NCBI GenBank assembly: GCA_030432655.1 | Contig: JAUILA010000035.1 | Span: 1 to 44,117 of the forward strand | Length of the DNA: 44,117 nt | Source of the DNA: Bacteroidia bacterium | GTDB lineage: Bacteria > Bacteroidota > Bacteroidia > Cytophagales > Cyclobacteriaceae | Direction of reading: 5' to 3' | Shown here: piece after piece, positions 34,585 to 42,978 of the stretch | Layout of the letters: every line of letters starts with the position of its first letter | Numbering within the stretch: position 1 is the first letter of the stretch | Translations under genes and position numbers: made by a program | Notes under the pieces: generated by a model | Database searches by the model: none | What the model was told of the DNA's origin: nothing | What the model saw: the letters and a program-made list of their open reading frames with translations, nothing else

Positions 34585-35481
34585 CTAGTTTCCGGATGCC
34601 TCGCGCAGTGTTTGCAGGAGTACTCCGTCAGTTACCTGTTCCAGTTTCTCCACCCGGCCCTTTGTAGGTGCCAGTCGGTAGAAGTTATTGTCATAACTCA
34701 GGAACCAGGCTTTCATATCATCGGTATTGAATTCAAGGATCTGGTACAGGTCATTCTCAAAATCTCCGTACAAGGTCAGCTTATCATTCTCCAGCTCATA
34801 GTGGAAATCATACCTTCGGCTATCATTGTCGATCGCCACTTCCAGGTTGTCCGATGTAACGACAGCTTTTCCGTCCAGGTCACCTTCGGGCAGGTTCACA
34901 TCTGAATCCTGCATTTCAGGATCTTCAAAGGCAGGTGCCACGACCGGGTTTTTATCTTCCTCCCGGATATCGGCCGACTCCTCTTCAGCTTCCACAGCCG
35001 ATTCCTCTTCGGAAGTAACTTCCGGTTCCTCTGTCGTTGCCGCAGGCGTTTCTTCCCGCGCTTCTTCGGCTTCAGCGGCTGTTATGTCTTCGGTAGTCGA
35101 ATTATCGATGGTGTTATCCGGCTGGACTACTTCTTCCTCCTGGCTTTCTGTCAGGACCGGTGATTCGGCAACCATCGGTTCATTTTCAGGATAGAAATAG
35201 TATATGCCAAATCCTACAACGGCTGCGAGGCCAATCATACCGGCGATCTTTCCGGCCGACCATGAACTTCCCCCGGCTGCACCGCCTCCGACCTGGATTT
35301 TGTCCAGACGGGCCTTAAGCGATTGCCTCCGTGCTTCCCGAATCCCTTCAATCACATCTTCCTGGAATTTGAACTCCCTTTGAAGTTCTGTGTCCCGGGC
35401 CAGACGATCCTCAAACATCTTCTTTTCGGAAGGGTTAAGTTCGTTGTCGAAGTAGGCGTTAATTAATTCTGTGTTACTCAT
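34585..35481 (-). CDS. Putative membrane anti-sigma factor
   Basis: The 298-residue protein has an N-terminal helical domain (~1–65, ELINAYFDNELNPSEKKMFE) like the cytoplasmic anti-sigma domain. One membrane helix follows (~80–97, IAGMIGLAAVVGFGIYYFY), then ~110 acidic, Glu/Thr/Ala-rich disordered residues and a C-terminal beta-rich domain. The usual zinc ligands (His-x3-Cys-x2-Cys) are absent. It starts 8 bp after the ECF sigma gene and is followed by a terminator, so the pair forms a two-gene unit. The likely role is holding the sigma factor inactive until an envelope signal is sensed. No functional family can be named for the C-terminal domain. Confidence 0.72.
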   Translation of the reverse strand: MSNTELINAYFDNELNPSEKKMFEDRLARDTELQREFKFQEDVIEGIREARRQSLKARLDKIQVGGGAAGGSSWSAGKIAGMIGLAAVVGFGIYYFYPENEPMVAESPVLTESQEEEVVQPDNTIDNSTTEDITAAEAEEAREETPAATTEEPEVTSEEESAVEAEEESADIREEDKNPVVAPAFEDPEMQDSDVNLPEGDLDGKAVVTSDNLEVAIDNDSRRYDFHYELENDKLTLYGDFENDLYQILEFNTDDMKAWFLSYDNNFYRLAPTKGRVEKLEQVTDGVLLQTLREASGN

Positions 35482-35489
35482 TCTTTTTC

Positions 35490-36029
35490 TCAGTCAAGAA
35501 AGTCGCTCTCTGAATACAGAGATTTGACAAGTTCATCTAGTTTCTTCTTGCACTTATACTTCTTTGTTTTAGCAGTATTGGTATTGGCAAATCCAAGTTT
35601 ATCAGCAATATCCTGCATGGAAAGGCCATCAAAATAATAAAACATCAGGACTTGTTTACAGGTATCTCCCAGCTGGTCAATACATTCGTGGATAATTCTT
35701 GATTTCTCCTTGGTGTCGATATCAACATATTCCACTCCATCCTTTTCCTCATTCGAAAGACGTTTCTTTCGGTCAAGTTCTTTTCTCCATAGATTCTGAC
35801 AGATACTGTAAATATATGTACTGATCTTTGAAGTGAGCACCAGGTTTCCGCTTACCGCTTTTTGCCAGAAAACCACCAGGGCGTCCTGGTATATATCCTT
35901 GGCTTCCTGTTCAGTTCCACTGTTTGAAATGACCAGTTTGGTCATCATCCGGTAGTACTTTTTGTACAGGACATCCAGTGCTTTTTCATCGCCCTGGCAG
36001 ATACGTTCAAATAACTCTTTATCGTTCAT
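35490..36029 (-). CDS. ECF-type RNA polymerase sigma factor
   Basis: The 179-residue protein has region 2 (~20–90, with DIYQDALVVFWQKA and TYIYSICQNLWRKELDR) and region 4 (~120–170, VLMFYYFDGLSMQDIADKLGF then NTAKTKKYKCKKKL). This is the standard two-domain ECF layout. It is first in the operon with its putative anti-sigma partner. Autoregulation is likely but no -35/-10 motif could be assigned upstream. Confidence 0.93.
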   Translation of the reverse strand: MNDKELFERICQGDEKALDVLYKKYYRMMTKLVISNSGTEQEAKDIYQDALVVFWQKAVSGNLVLTSKISTYIYSICQNLWRKELDRKKRLSNEEKDGVEYVDIDTKEKSRIIHECIDQLGDTCKQVLMFYYFDGLSMQDIADKLGFANTNTAKTKKYKCKKKLDELVKSLYSESDFLD

Positions 36030-36146
36030 GCCTGGGGCTTTGTTTTTTATACAACAACTTCATCCGAGGTAACCTAAGGTCCATAGTATATTTTGTGTAC
36101 ATCTGACAAATTGCAAAATCAACGGATAATCTGCCAGATTTTTCGT

Positions 36147-36584
36147 TTATTCTATTCTTTTCCATGTTTGGGTCCTGTAAAAAATACCCCAGTATCCGCG
36201 GACTTTGAGATCTTCCCCGTCACGCCAGATTCTGCATTTAAAAATTTTTCCTTCGTCCGGTTTAAGGACTGTTCCCCCGGAATATTCGTCGCCGTCTTTT
36301 TTCATGTCCCGGATGATTTCCATCCCGATGATCTTCTGACCGTAGCGGTCATCTTCCTCGGGACACTCATCACACACCGGATCTTCGGGCTGACCGGGTG
36401 TTGGAAACAGGCTGACGATCTCTCCATGAATATTTTTACCTGCTTCGTAAATTCTTACGACAGATTTTGCTTCACCTGTTTCATCATCAATGGTCTTCCA
36501 GAGTCCGGTCACATCATCCTGAGCCGGGAGAGACTGCCAAAAAAACAGACAGCACAAAACAAAAAAGTAGCGGCGCATGCTCAT
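36147..36584 (-). CDS. DUF2147 secreted protein
   Basis: The 145-residue protein has a signal peptide (MRRYFFVLCCLFFWQSLPAQ), then the DUF2147 pattern: DDVTGLWKTIDDETGEAKSV at the start and, near the end, CRIWRDGEDLKVRGYWG. A CDECPEED segment lies mid-domain. Family members are small periplasmic or secreted beta-barrel-like proteins without known function. The ATG at 36578, two codons inside the annotated start, is an alternative. It is separated from hppA by a terminator. Confidence 0.85.
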   Translation of the reverse strand: MSMRRYFFVLCCLFFWQSLPAQDDVTGLWKTIDDETGEAKSVVRIYEAGKNIHGEIVSLFPTPGQPEDPVCDECPEEDDRYGQKIIGMEIIRDMKKDGDEYSGGTVLKPDEGKIFKCRIWRDGEDLKVRGYWGIFYRTQTWKRIE

Positions 36585-36615
36585 GAATTAAGTTTAAAGA
36601 TATTTGATTTATTGA

Positions 36616-36655
36616 AAACAAAAAACCCCGATGATTCATCGGGGTTGTTTTTTGC
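36616..36655 (-). terminator. Terminator after hppA
   Basis: CCCCGAT (36626–36632) and ATCGGGG (36638–36644) pair with a 5-nt loop. On the minus strand the stem runs into TTTTTTGTTTTC. The plus strand also has a T-run, so it could act in both directions. It lies ~28 bp past the hppA stop. Confidence 0.9.
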
Positions 36656-36671
36656 GCACAATGTAAGTCTT

Positions 36672-38855
36672 TTACTGATTTTCAATTACTTCCGTAACCT
36701 GCTCCGTTTTCATTTCCTGCTTTTTCAGTGCTTCTTCATCACTTATTGTGTGACTTGTTTCTGAAATATGCGGGGCAATGATCAGTGCTACGATGGATGT
36801 AAGCTTGATCAGAATGTTCATGGAAGGCCCTGATGTATCCTTGAACGGATCACCCACGGTATCACCAGTAACTGATGCCTTGTGCGGTTCTGAGCCTTTA
36901 TATTCCATTTTTCCATTTATTTCCACACCCTTTTCAAATGATTTCTTGGCATTATCCCACGCACCTCCCGCGTTATTCTGGAACATACCCATTAATACGC
37001 CGGAGACAGTAATACCCGCCAGGGTGCCACCCAGTACTTCCGGTCCGAAGGTAAATCCAACCACCAAAGGAACCACAAGGGCGATCGCTCCGGGGAGGAT
37101 CATTTCACGGATCGATGCTTTTGTAGATATCTCCACACATTTATCATATTCCGGAGTAGCCTTACCTTCCATGATACCGGGGATCTCCTTGAACTGACGG
37201 CGAACTTCCTGAACCATGGCCATGGCAGCGCGGCCTACGGCGGCTATGGCAAGCGAGGAGAATATAAATGGTATCATGCCTCCTATGAAAAGTCCGGCAA
37301 GGACTTCGGCTTTGTAAATGTCAATCGAACTGATGCCCGCAATTCCGACAAACGCCGCAAAAAGTGCCAGGGCAGTCAGAGCGGCAGAGGCAATTGCAAA
37401 TCCTTTTCCCGTAGCGGCCGTCGTATTACCCACGGCATCGAGGATATCGGTACGTCCGCGAACTTCTTCAGGCAGTCCGCTCATCTCGGCGATACCCCCG
37501 GCGTTATCGGCAATCGGTCCGAAGGCATCAATAGCCAGCTGCATGGCAGTCGTGGCCATCATGCCGGCTGCAGCAATCGCCACACCGTAAAGACCGGCGA
37601 GCTCATACGAACCAAAAATACCTGTAGCCAGGACAATGACCGGCAAGACAGTGGATTCCATTCCGACAGCCAGTCCGCCAATAATGTTCGTAGCGTGTCC
37701 CGTTGAAGATTGCTTTACGATGCTCAGGACAGGACGACGTCCCATTGCGGTATAATATTCAGTAATAATACTCATCAGGGCACCAACTACCAGTCCGAGC
37801 AGAATGGCATAGAAAACATCCATGGAAGAAAACGGGAAATCGCGGATGCTCATGGTTTCAGGAAGCAGGTAATTCACCAGGAAATAAGCGGCGATACCTG
37901 TCAGTACAATCGAGCCCCAGTTACCCAGATTCAGAGCTTTCTGAACATTTCCGTTTTCGTTGGAAATGCGTACAAAAGCTGCTCCTATGATGGAGAATAT
38001 CAGACCGATACCGGCGATCAGCATAGGGAGAAGGATAGGAGCCATACCGCCGAATTCATCAGCAGAATTAATTTCCTGTCCGAGTACCATGGTCGCCAGG
38101 ATGGTGGCCACATACGAACCGAAAAGGTCGGCACCCATTCCAGCCACATCACCCACGTTATCACCCACATTGTCTGCAATTGTAGCGGGGTTCCGGGGAT
38201 CATCTTCAGGAATACCGGCTTCCACCTTGCCAACGAGGTCGGCACCTACGTCCGCCGCTTTGGTATAAATTCCGCCTCCAACACGTGCAAAAAGGGCGAT
38301 TGATTCAGCGCCCAGGGAAAATCCGGCCAGTACTTCAATGGCTGTTCTCATCTCAATTCCGGTAATGGCTACGCCTTCCGGAACGAAAATCTGAACAAAA
38401 ATGATAAAAAGCGATCCCAATCCAAGCACTGCCAGGCCGGCAACACCCAGTCCCATAACAGTACCTCCGGTAAATGATACTTTCAATGCTTTGGCGAGAC
38501 TGGTCCTTGCTGCCTGGGTAGTTCGCACATTCGCCTTGGTGGCGATGTTCATGCCGATCCATCCTGCAAACGCGGAGAATACCGCGCCAATGACAAACGC
38601 AAGAGCGATCAGCGGGTGGGAATCAGGAACAAGGGTTCCGGAATACGCCAGCAGAAGGCCGGCAATCACTACAAAATAGGAAAGGACTTTCCACTCTGCC
38701 TTAAGAAATGCCATCGCTCCACGGGAAATGTGCCCTGCAAGCTCAACCATGTTTTTCTCTCCCGCATCCTGTTTGGTGACCCAGAGCGACTTGGCGATCA
38801 TCACCACAATCCCTACAAGTCCCAGAGCGGGGATTACATAGGCTATACTACTCAT
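36672..38855 (-). CDS. hppA: K+-dependent membrane-bound pyrophosphatase
   Basis: The 727-residue protein has about 16 membrane helices and hydrolyses pyrophosphate to pump cations across the membrane. The substrate-binding signature is [20 protein letters not shown] followed by [18 protein letters not shown]. The motif [15 protein letters not shown] has Ala where K+-independent enzymes have Lys, marking the K+-dependent subfamily. Whether H+ or Na+ is pumped is not decided by what I can read. A hydrophilic C-terminal tail (~25 residues) ends the protein. It has its own promoter and terminator and is probably monocistronic. Confidence 0.95.
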   Translation of the reverse strand: MSSIAYVIPALGLVGIVVMIAKSLWVTKQDAGEKNMVELAGHISRGAMAFLKAEWKVLSYFVVIAGLLLAYSGTLVPDSHPLIALAFVIGAVFSAFAGWIGMNIATKANVRTTQAARTSLAKALKVSFTGGTVMGLGVAGLAVLGLGSLFIIFVQIFVPEGVAITGIEMRTAIEVLAGFSLGAESIALFARVGGGIYTKAADVGADLVGKVEAGIPEDDPRNPATIADNVGDNVGDVAGMGADLFGSYVATILATMVLGQEINSADEFGGMAPILLPMLIAGIGLIFSIIGAAFVRISNENGNVQKALNLGNWGSIVLTGIAAYFLVNYLLPETMSIRDFPFSSMDVFYAILLGLVVGALMSIITEYYTAMGRRPVLSIVKQSSTGHATNIIGGLAVGMESTVLPVIVLATGIFGSYELAGLYGVAIAAAGMMATTAMQLAIDAFGPIADNAGGIAEMSGLPEEVRGRTDILDAVGNTTAATGKGFAIASAALTALALFAAFVGIAGISSIDIYKAEVLAGLFIGGMIPFIFSSLAIAAVGRAAMAMVQEVRRQFKEIPGIMEGKATPEYDKCVEISTKASIREMILPGAIALVVPLVVGFTFGPEVLGGTLAGITVSGVLMGMFQNNAGGAWDNAKKSFEKGVEINGKMEYKGSEPHKASVTGDTVGDPFKDTSGPSMNILIKLTSIVALIIAPHISETSHTISDEEALKKQEMKTEQVTEVIENQ

Positions 38856-38906
38856 AATATCTTATTTAGGTTATTGAATGTTAGAACCGGATTTTAAAAA
38901 CTTGCG

Positions 38907-38937
38907 CAAATATATAATAACCGGATTTATTATAAAA
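38907..38937 (-). promoter_or_regulatory. Promoter of hppA
   Basis: On the minus strand TTTT (38937–38934), a 19-bp spacer and a perfect TAnnTTTG box, TATATTTG (38914–38907), leaving a leader of about 45 nt before the ATG. Confidence 0.6.
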
Positions 38938-38938
38938 T

Positions 38939-39445
38939 TTATCCCTTTGAAAGGCCGAACATCTCCTGCAATCCGTTCCATAATGCCGCTTTGAGAGAGC
39001 GGTCCTTCATGATGACTTCCAGGGGATCGCAGTACATGAGCACGGCGGCGTCCTTCTTGTGAGGCTGATACAGGCTGTTTTCTGTTTCCTCCGTTTTTGC
39101 ACCGCCGAAGAAAAGTATTTTTTGCGCCGGAATTTCCACCCAGCGTTCAGGATATTCTCCCCTGGATACTAAAGCAATATCAGCAAGGTCAAGTCCGACC
39201 GCCTTCAGTACCTTTATCAGAAACTCCTCCTGGGCGTCAGGCAGCGGACCTTCCTCCTGATAAAGGACCAGGGTCTTTTGCCTGTTCTTGCCGCGAAATG
39301 CGACCGGGGCGATTTCTTCCGCGGGTTTTTCTTCCTTTTTTTCCGGAGAATGCAGGGCCGTTGGCTGTCCGGCTGACCGGTCAGGTTCCGGGATCACATA
39401 GATTCCTTCCGGAAATAATTCGTGCATGATAATTCTTTCACTCAT
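38939..39445 (-). CDS. Unknown protein, possibly DNA polymerase III psi-like
   Basis: The 168-residue soluble protein has a variable Pro/Glu-rich N-terminal part (~1–50), then one compact domain (~55–168). Its pattern LVLYQEEG, EEFLIKVLKAVGLDLADIAL and the end DPLEVIMKDRSLKAALWNGL resembles the layout of HolD (psi): a strand, a long helix with a leucine-rich face, and a terminal helix with ALW. HolD links the clamp loader to single-strand binding protein. The similarity is visual and distant; a hypothetical protein is the safe call. It overlaps the thioesterase gene by 4 bp (ATGA), so translation is coupled. Confidence 0.5.
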   Translation of the reverse strand: MSERIIMHELFPEGIYVIPEPDRSAGQPTALHSPEKKEEKPAEEIAPVAFRGKNRQKTLVLYQEEGPLPDAQEEFLIKVLKAVGLDLADIALVSRGEYPERWVEIPAQKILFFGGAKTEETENSLYQPHKKDAAVLMYCDPLEVIMKDRSLKAALWNGLQEMFGLSKG

Positions 39446-39990
39446 TTTCCTGTATTCAGGTAGTGGGAGGGATCAAATATGGATTTCAGTTCGTTGGCCT
39501 GCTCCGGCTTCATTCTCCCGGCCAGGACCAGCCTCAACTGGCGGCGCCGCAAAGCCCCTTCAAAAAGCCTGATTTCCTCTTCGGTTTCCGGTTTGACCTG
39601 AGGTATGTCGATGGGCCTTCCGGTCTGATCAACTGCCACAAAGGTGAAAAACGCACTATTGCTGGCAAATTTCTTTCCACTGGGAATGTCTTCGGCTTCC
39701 ACCTGGATGTATACTTCCATGGAAGAATTAAAGGCCCGGGTCACTTTGGCCTTCAGCTGAACCACATTACCAAGCTGGATAGGCTTGGAAAACGATACGT
39801 TGTCAACCGAAGCGGTGACCACAATGCGGTTGGAATGCTTTTGCGCCGCAATAGCAGAGACGATATCCATCCAGTGCATCAGTCTTCCCCCCATCAGGTT
39901 GTTCAGGGTATTGGTGTCATTGGGCAGGACAAGTTCAGTCATGGTGACCAATGATTCACTTGGTGTTTTAGTAGATCTGGGAGTGCTCAT
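39442..39990 (-). CDS. Acyl-CoA thioesterase (hotdog fold)
   Basis: The 182-residue protein shows the hotdog thioesterase pattern of the YciA/BFIT group: DTNTLNNLMGGRLMHWMD with the Asn/Asp active-site region, ASVDNVSFSKPIQLGNVV, and SSMEVYIQVEAEDI. These enzymes hydrolyse acyl-CoA to free acid and CoA. It is first in a two-gene unit with the psi-like gene, 60 bp downstream of pcm. A -7-like TAATTTTG (40017–40010, minus strand) lies 20 bp upstream. Confidence 0.88.
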   Translation of the reverse strand: MSTPRSTKTPSESLVTMTELVLPNDTNTLNNLMGGRLMHWMDIVSAIAAQKHSNRIVVTASVDNVSFSKPIQLGNVVQLKAKVTRAFNSSMEVYIQVEAEDIPSGKKFASNSAFFTFVAVDQTGRPIDIPQVKPETEEEIRLFEGALRRRQLRLVLAGRMKPEQANELKSIFDPSHYLNTGK

Positions 39991-40009
39991 GTGTGTCTTG
40001 ATTGGATGG

Positions 40010-40017
40010 CAAAATTA
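40010..40017 (-). promoter_or_regulatory. Promoter -7 box before the thioesterase gene
   Basis: TAATTTTG on the minus strand matches TAnnTTTG exactly, but no TTTG was found at the right distance upstream, so this is a partial match. Confidence 0.4.
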
Positions 40018-40050
40018 AAGGATTGTTCTTTCTTAACGTAGAATAATCCT

Positions 40051-40698
40051 TTATTTCCAGCCTTCTTCCCCTTTCAGCGGGACAAAGCTGAAATAATCAA
40101 ATGATTCCTTCCTGACCTTTTTTTCATTGACCCGCGTGATCCGCAGCATTTGCTGAGTGGAGGAATCTCCTACTGGGATGATCAGGATCCCGCCAACGGC
40201 CAGCTGACTGATCAGGCTGTTGGGCACCGACGGCGCCCCGGCGGTCACGATGATCCGGTCAAACGGGGCATATTCCGGGAGACCCCTAGAACCGTCACCC
40301 TGGAAAAACTTAGGCTTGTACCCCATTTTGGGCAGGAATTTACGCGTACGCTGATACAATACCTTATTATATTCAATGGTATATACATCCGCCCCGATTT
40401 CCATCAGTACACATGCCTGGTATCCGGAGCCGGTTCCGACTTCAAGCACCTTCATCCCGGGTTCCACTTCCAGTTTTTCGGTTTGGAATGCCACCGTATA
40501 AGGTTGAGAGATGGTTTGTCCTTCACCAATCGGAAAGGCTTTGTCCTGGTACGCATGTTCAAGCAGGGCCTCGTCAAAGAAAAAATGCCGCGGGACGTTG
40601 TTTATTGCTTCCAGAACCCTGGGATCACGGATGCCCTTTTCGGCTAATTTCTTTACCAGCGCCCGGCGCTTACCCCGGTGTTTGTAACTGTCTTCCAT
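40051..40698 (-). CDS. pcm: Protein-L-isoaspartate O-methyltransferase
   Basis: The 215-residue SAM-dependent enzyme repairs isoaspartyl residues in damaged proteins. Motifs in order are the substrate region GEGQTISQPYTVAF, the SAM-binding loop VLEVGTGSGYQACVL with the acidic end TIEYN, and IIVTAGAPSVPNSLISQL. The match in length and motif order is complete. It is transcribed away from the repressor locus. Confidence 0.95.
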   Translation of the reverse strand: MEDSYKHRGKRRALVKKLAEKGIRDPRVLEAINNVPRHFFFDEALLEHAYQDKAFPIGEGQTISQPYTVAFQTEKLEVEPGMKVLEVGTGSGYQACVLMEIGADVYTIEYNKVLYQRTRKFLPKMGYKPKFFQGDGSRGLPEYAPFDRIIVTAGAPSVPNSLISQLAVGGILIIPVGDSSTQQMLRITRVNEKKVRKESFDYFSFVPLKGEEGWK

Positions 40699-40761
40699 CA
40701 GGCGTGAAGTTACGGGAGAATTCAGAATAATCAGAAGCGGAGTTGAATTGTTTCGTTAAAC

Positions 40762-40856
40762 ATATTGGTAAATACTAAATTAATTAGTAAAAAGACTTGA
40801 TTAATTTAAATGTACAACCGATATTGGTTACTGAAACTAAAATAGTTAGTAAAATA
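40762..40856 (+). promoter_or_regulatory. Duplicated palindrome-bearing block, likely operators of the repressor operon
   Basis: Two related blocks lie upstream of the 92-residue gene. Block 1 (40762–40794) and block 2 (40821–40856) both start ATATTGGT and end in TTAGTAAAA. Block 1 contains TACTAA (40773–40778) and TTAGTA (40784–40789), inverted around 5 bp. Block 2 contains AACTA and TAGTT (40835–40847), inverted around 3 bp. The two TTAGTAAAA copies are 62 bp apart, about six helical turns. The layout suits binding of repressor dimers with autoregulation of the two genes that follow. Confidence 0.55.
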
Positions 40857-41134
40857 TGAACGGGGGATATAAATTGAAATTGTGCAGTAAAAAACTGCGG
40901 TCAGGAAGGTGCCAGATCAAATTCTACGTGACACCCCCGGAAATGGCGGATAACAATACGTATTACGGGTATATGCTGGCAGATGCAGGAAGTACGCTGA
41001 GAGAAGTTGTCAGTGAAATTGAGGACTACATGATGCGTTCAGGGCCCAGCAGATATTATAATCAGGATCATTTATTTAACTTAGGCCGTCGACAGGACAA
41101 ACGATCACCAATCTACTTTTTTAAAGAATCATGA
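40856..41134 (+). CDS. Small unknown protein coupled to the S24 repressor
   Basis: The 92-residue protein is basic and soluble, with no signal peptide or membrane helix. I recognise no family. It begins with KLKLCSKKLRSGRCQIKFYV, has two Cys near the N-terminus, and later a helix with VVSEIEDYMMRSG. Its stop codon overlaps the start of the repressor gene by 4 bp (ATGA), so the two are co-translated. It follows the duplicated operator block. The coupling suggests a regulatory or antagonist role towards the repressor, but this is an inference. Confidence 0.65.
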   Translation: MNGGYKLKLCSKKLRSGRCQIKFYVTPPEMADNNTYYGYMLADAGSTLREVVSEIEDYMMRSGPSRYYNQDHLFNLGRRQDKRSPIYFFKES

Positions 41135-41919
41135 CACTCATTAGTGACAACATCCGGTTTTTACGAAAGAAAATAGGACTTACTCAGGAGCAATTCGCCG
41201 AACGGATCGGCATAAAACGTTCGCTTGTAGGGGCCTACGAAGAGGGGAGGGCTGATCCCCGGATCACCAACCTGATTAATATGGCCCATGTTTTCGGGAC
41301 TTCCGTAGATATTTTGATATCCAAAGATGTGAGCCGTTTGCCGGAATCCGAACTGATCGTCGGAAAATTTAAGCGGGGCAAGGAAGTACTGGCGATTACT
41401 GTTGATGATTATGGAAAGGAGAATATTGAACTGGTACCTCAAAAAGCGGCTGCCGGATACACGAATGGGTATGCCGACCCGGAATACATTCAGGAGCTGC
41501 CTAAGTTCAGTCTTCCTGTATTACCGACCAATGCTACGTACCGGGCTTTTGAGATTACCGGTGATTCCATGCTTCCAATACTTCCCGGGACCATTATAGT
41601 CGGTTCGTATGTGGAGGACCTGAACAACATCAAGAATGGAAATACCTATGTGCTGGTCACCAGGGATGAGGGTATTGTTTATAAGCGGGTGTTCAATTAC
41701 CTGAAGGATAATGGAAAATTATTCCTGGTATCCGACAACCGTCAGTATGCTCCGTTCCAGATAGATGCGGACGATGTTCTTGAGGTCTGGAGTGCAAGTG
41801 CCTATATCAGTGTGAAATTCCCGGACTCTCAGGACAAATCCGAAGTATCCACTGAACAACTGGCCTCAATTGTGCTGGACCTGCAGAAGGAGATCATCAG
41901 ACTGAAGGAGGAGAAGTAA
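41131..41919 (+). CDS. XRE–S24 (LexA/CI-like) self-cleaving repressor
   Basis: The 262-residue protein has an N-terminal XRE helix-turn-helix (~5–62, GLTQEQFAERIGIKRSLVGA). The C-terminal S24 peptidase domain has catalytic Ser146 in FEITGDSMLPILPG and Lys185 in EGIVYKRVF. Ala108–Gly109 in KAAAGY is a candidate autocleavage site, in the right place before the peptidase domain. By family knowledge such repressors are inactivated by RecA-stimulated self-cleavage during DNA damage. It is last in a two-gene unit, and its stop abuts the menE stop with no gap. A charged C-terminal helix (QKEIIRLKEEK) is an extension. Confidence 0.9.
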   Translation: MTLISDNIRFLRKKIGLTQEQFAERIGIKRSLVGAYEEGRADPRITNLINMAHVFGTSVDILISKDVSRLPESELIVGKFKRGKEVLAITVDDYGKENIELVPQKAAAGYTNGYADPEYIQELPKFSLPVLPTNATYRAFEITGDSMLPILPGTIIVGSYVEDLNNIKNGNTYVLVTRDEGIVYKRVFNYLKDNGKLFLVSDNRQYAPFQIDADDVLEVWSASAYISVKFPDSQDKSEVSTEQLASIVLDLQKEIIRLKEEK

Positions 41920-42978
41920 TCAGTTGGTTCGGGCCATCGTTGTGCGGCGATTGATTTTACCGGAAGGCGTTTCATCAAATCGATCAAGCCGGATTATTTT
42001 TCGGGGTCGTTCATACGGGTCAACCCTGTACCGGATAGCCTCCGTTAGTTGTTGGTCAGTTAACTCAAACGGACCTTCAATAAAGAGGGAAACACACTGG
42101 CCTAACCGCTCATCCGGCCGAGGAGCAATGAAGAACCGGTTTTCCAGGTTATTCTCTGCAAAGTATTCTTCCAGCTTCTTCTCCACTTTTTCGGCGTGTA
42201 TTTTTACTCCACCGCTGTTGATAACATGGTCCTTCCTTCCCAGCCATTTGAAGCTGCCGCCGGGATTCAGCCGGACTTCGTCATTGGTTGAGATCCATTC
42301 TCCACCTGTAACATCGCCATTGATTTCCAGACAACCCTCCGCATTCTGACGCACGGATATACCCGGAAGTACCTGGAAAGTGGTTTGAGGGTGATCCCCG
42401 CTGATCCGTTTTAAAGCAATATGCGTGATGGTCTCGGTCATGCCATAGGTTTCGTATACAGGGATTTTCAGTTCCATTGTTTCTTTTAGGAGGCGCGAGC
42501 CTACAGGGGCGCCTCCTACAAGCACCGCATTAAAGTTATTTATAAACTCAGGCGATTGATTTAGAAAATCGGTCAATTGCAGGGGGACAAGGGCAGTAAA
42601 TGTGGGTAGCACATTCAATCCTGAAAACGGCCGGGAAGACGGTTCACGGATAGTAAGGGCCATGTTGGCTTCCATAGCTCTTACCAGCATCATCATCCCG
42701 GCAATAGTTGATGTGTTCATGCAAACAAAGGAATGATCCTTATTGCTAAGATTGAGATAACGGATTGTTCGTACGGCACTTTCAGTCATGTGCCGGCGCT
42801 GAATCTCAACCGGTTTAGGTGTACCTGTGGATCCGGAGGTGTTTACCGTAAATACATTGCGTCCCGACTTCCAGTCGGAGAGGAACTGAAGGGTATATTC
42901 TTCAAATTCAGAAAGAGGGTCAGCATCCATTAGCAGATCCCATCTGATTTGTCGCCCGTTCAGGTCAATATTATCCAT
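41920..42978 (-). CDS. menE: o-Succinylbenzoate–CoA ligase (short Bacteroidota type)
   Basis: The 352-residue AMP-forming ligase activates o-succinylbenzoate with CoA in menaquinone synthesis. It has NTSGSTGTPKPVEIQ (AMP-binding loop), YGMTETITHIA, and the C-terminal catalytic Lys in ETPSGKINRRTT. It is shorter than the ~450-residue proteobacterial enzyme, as is usual in Bacteroidota. The other men genes are not in the window. The ATG overlaps the stop of the metalloprotease gene upstream by one base, suggesting read-through from that gene. Confidence 0.87.
   Translation of the reverse strand: MDNIDLNGRQIRWDLLMDADPLSEFEEYTLQFLSDWKSGRNVFTVNTSGSTGTPKPVEIQRRHMTESAVRTIRYLNLSNKDHSFVCMNTSTIAGMMMLVRAMEANMALTIREPSSRPFSGLNVLPTFTALVPLQLTDFLNQSPEFINNFNAVLVGGAPVGSRLLKETMELKIPVYETYGMTETITHIALKRISGDHPQTTFQVLPGISVRQNAEGCLEINGDVTGGEWISTNDEVRLNPGGSFKWLGRKDHVINSGGVKIHAEKVEKKLEEYFAENNLENRFFIAPRPDERLGQCVSLFIEGPFELTDQQLTEAIRYRVDPYERPRKIIRLDRFDETPSGKINRRTTMARTN

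Noticed and set aside
40699-41919. A prophage or integrated element marked by the S24 repressor.
   Set aside because: No integrase, structural or replication phage genes and no attachment repeats are near. Both flanks are housekeeping genes (pcm, menE).
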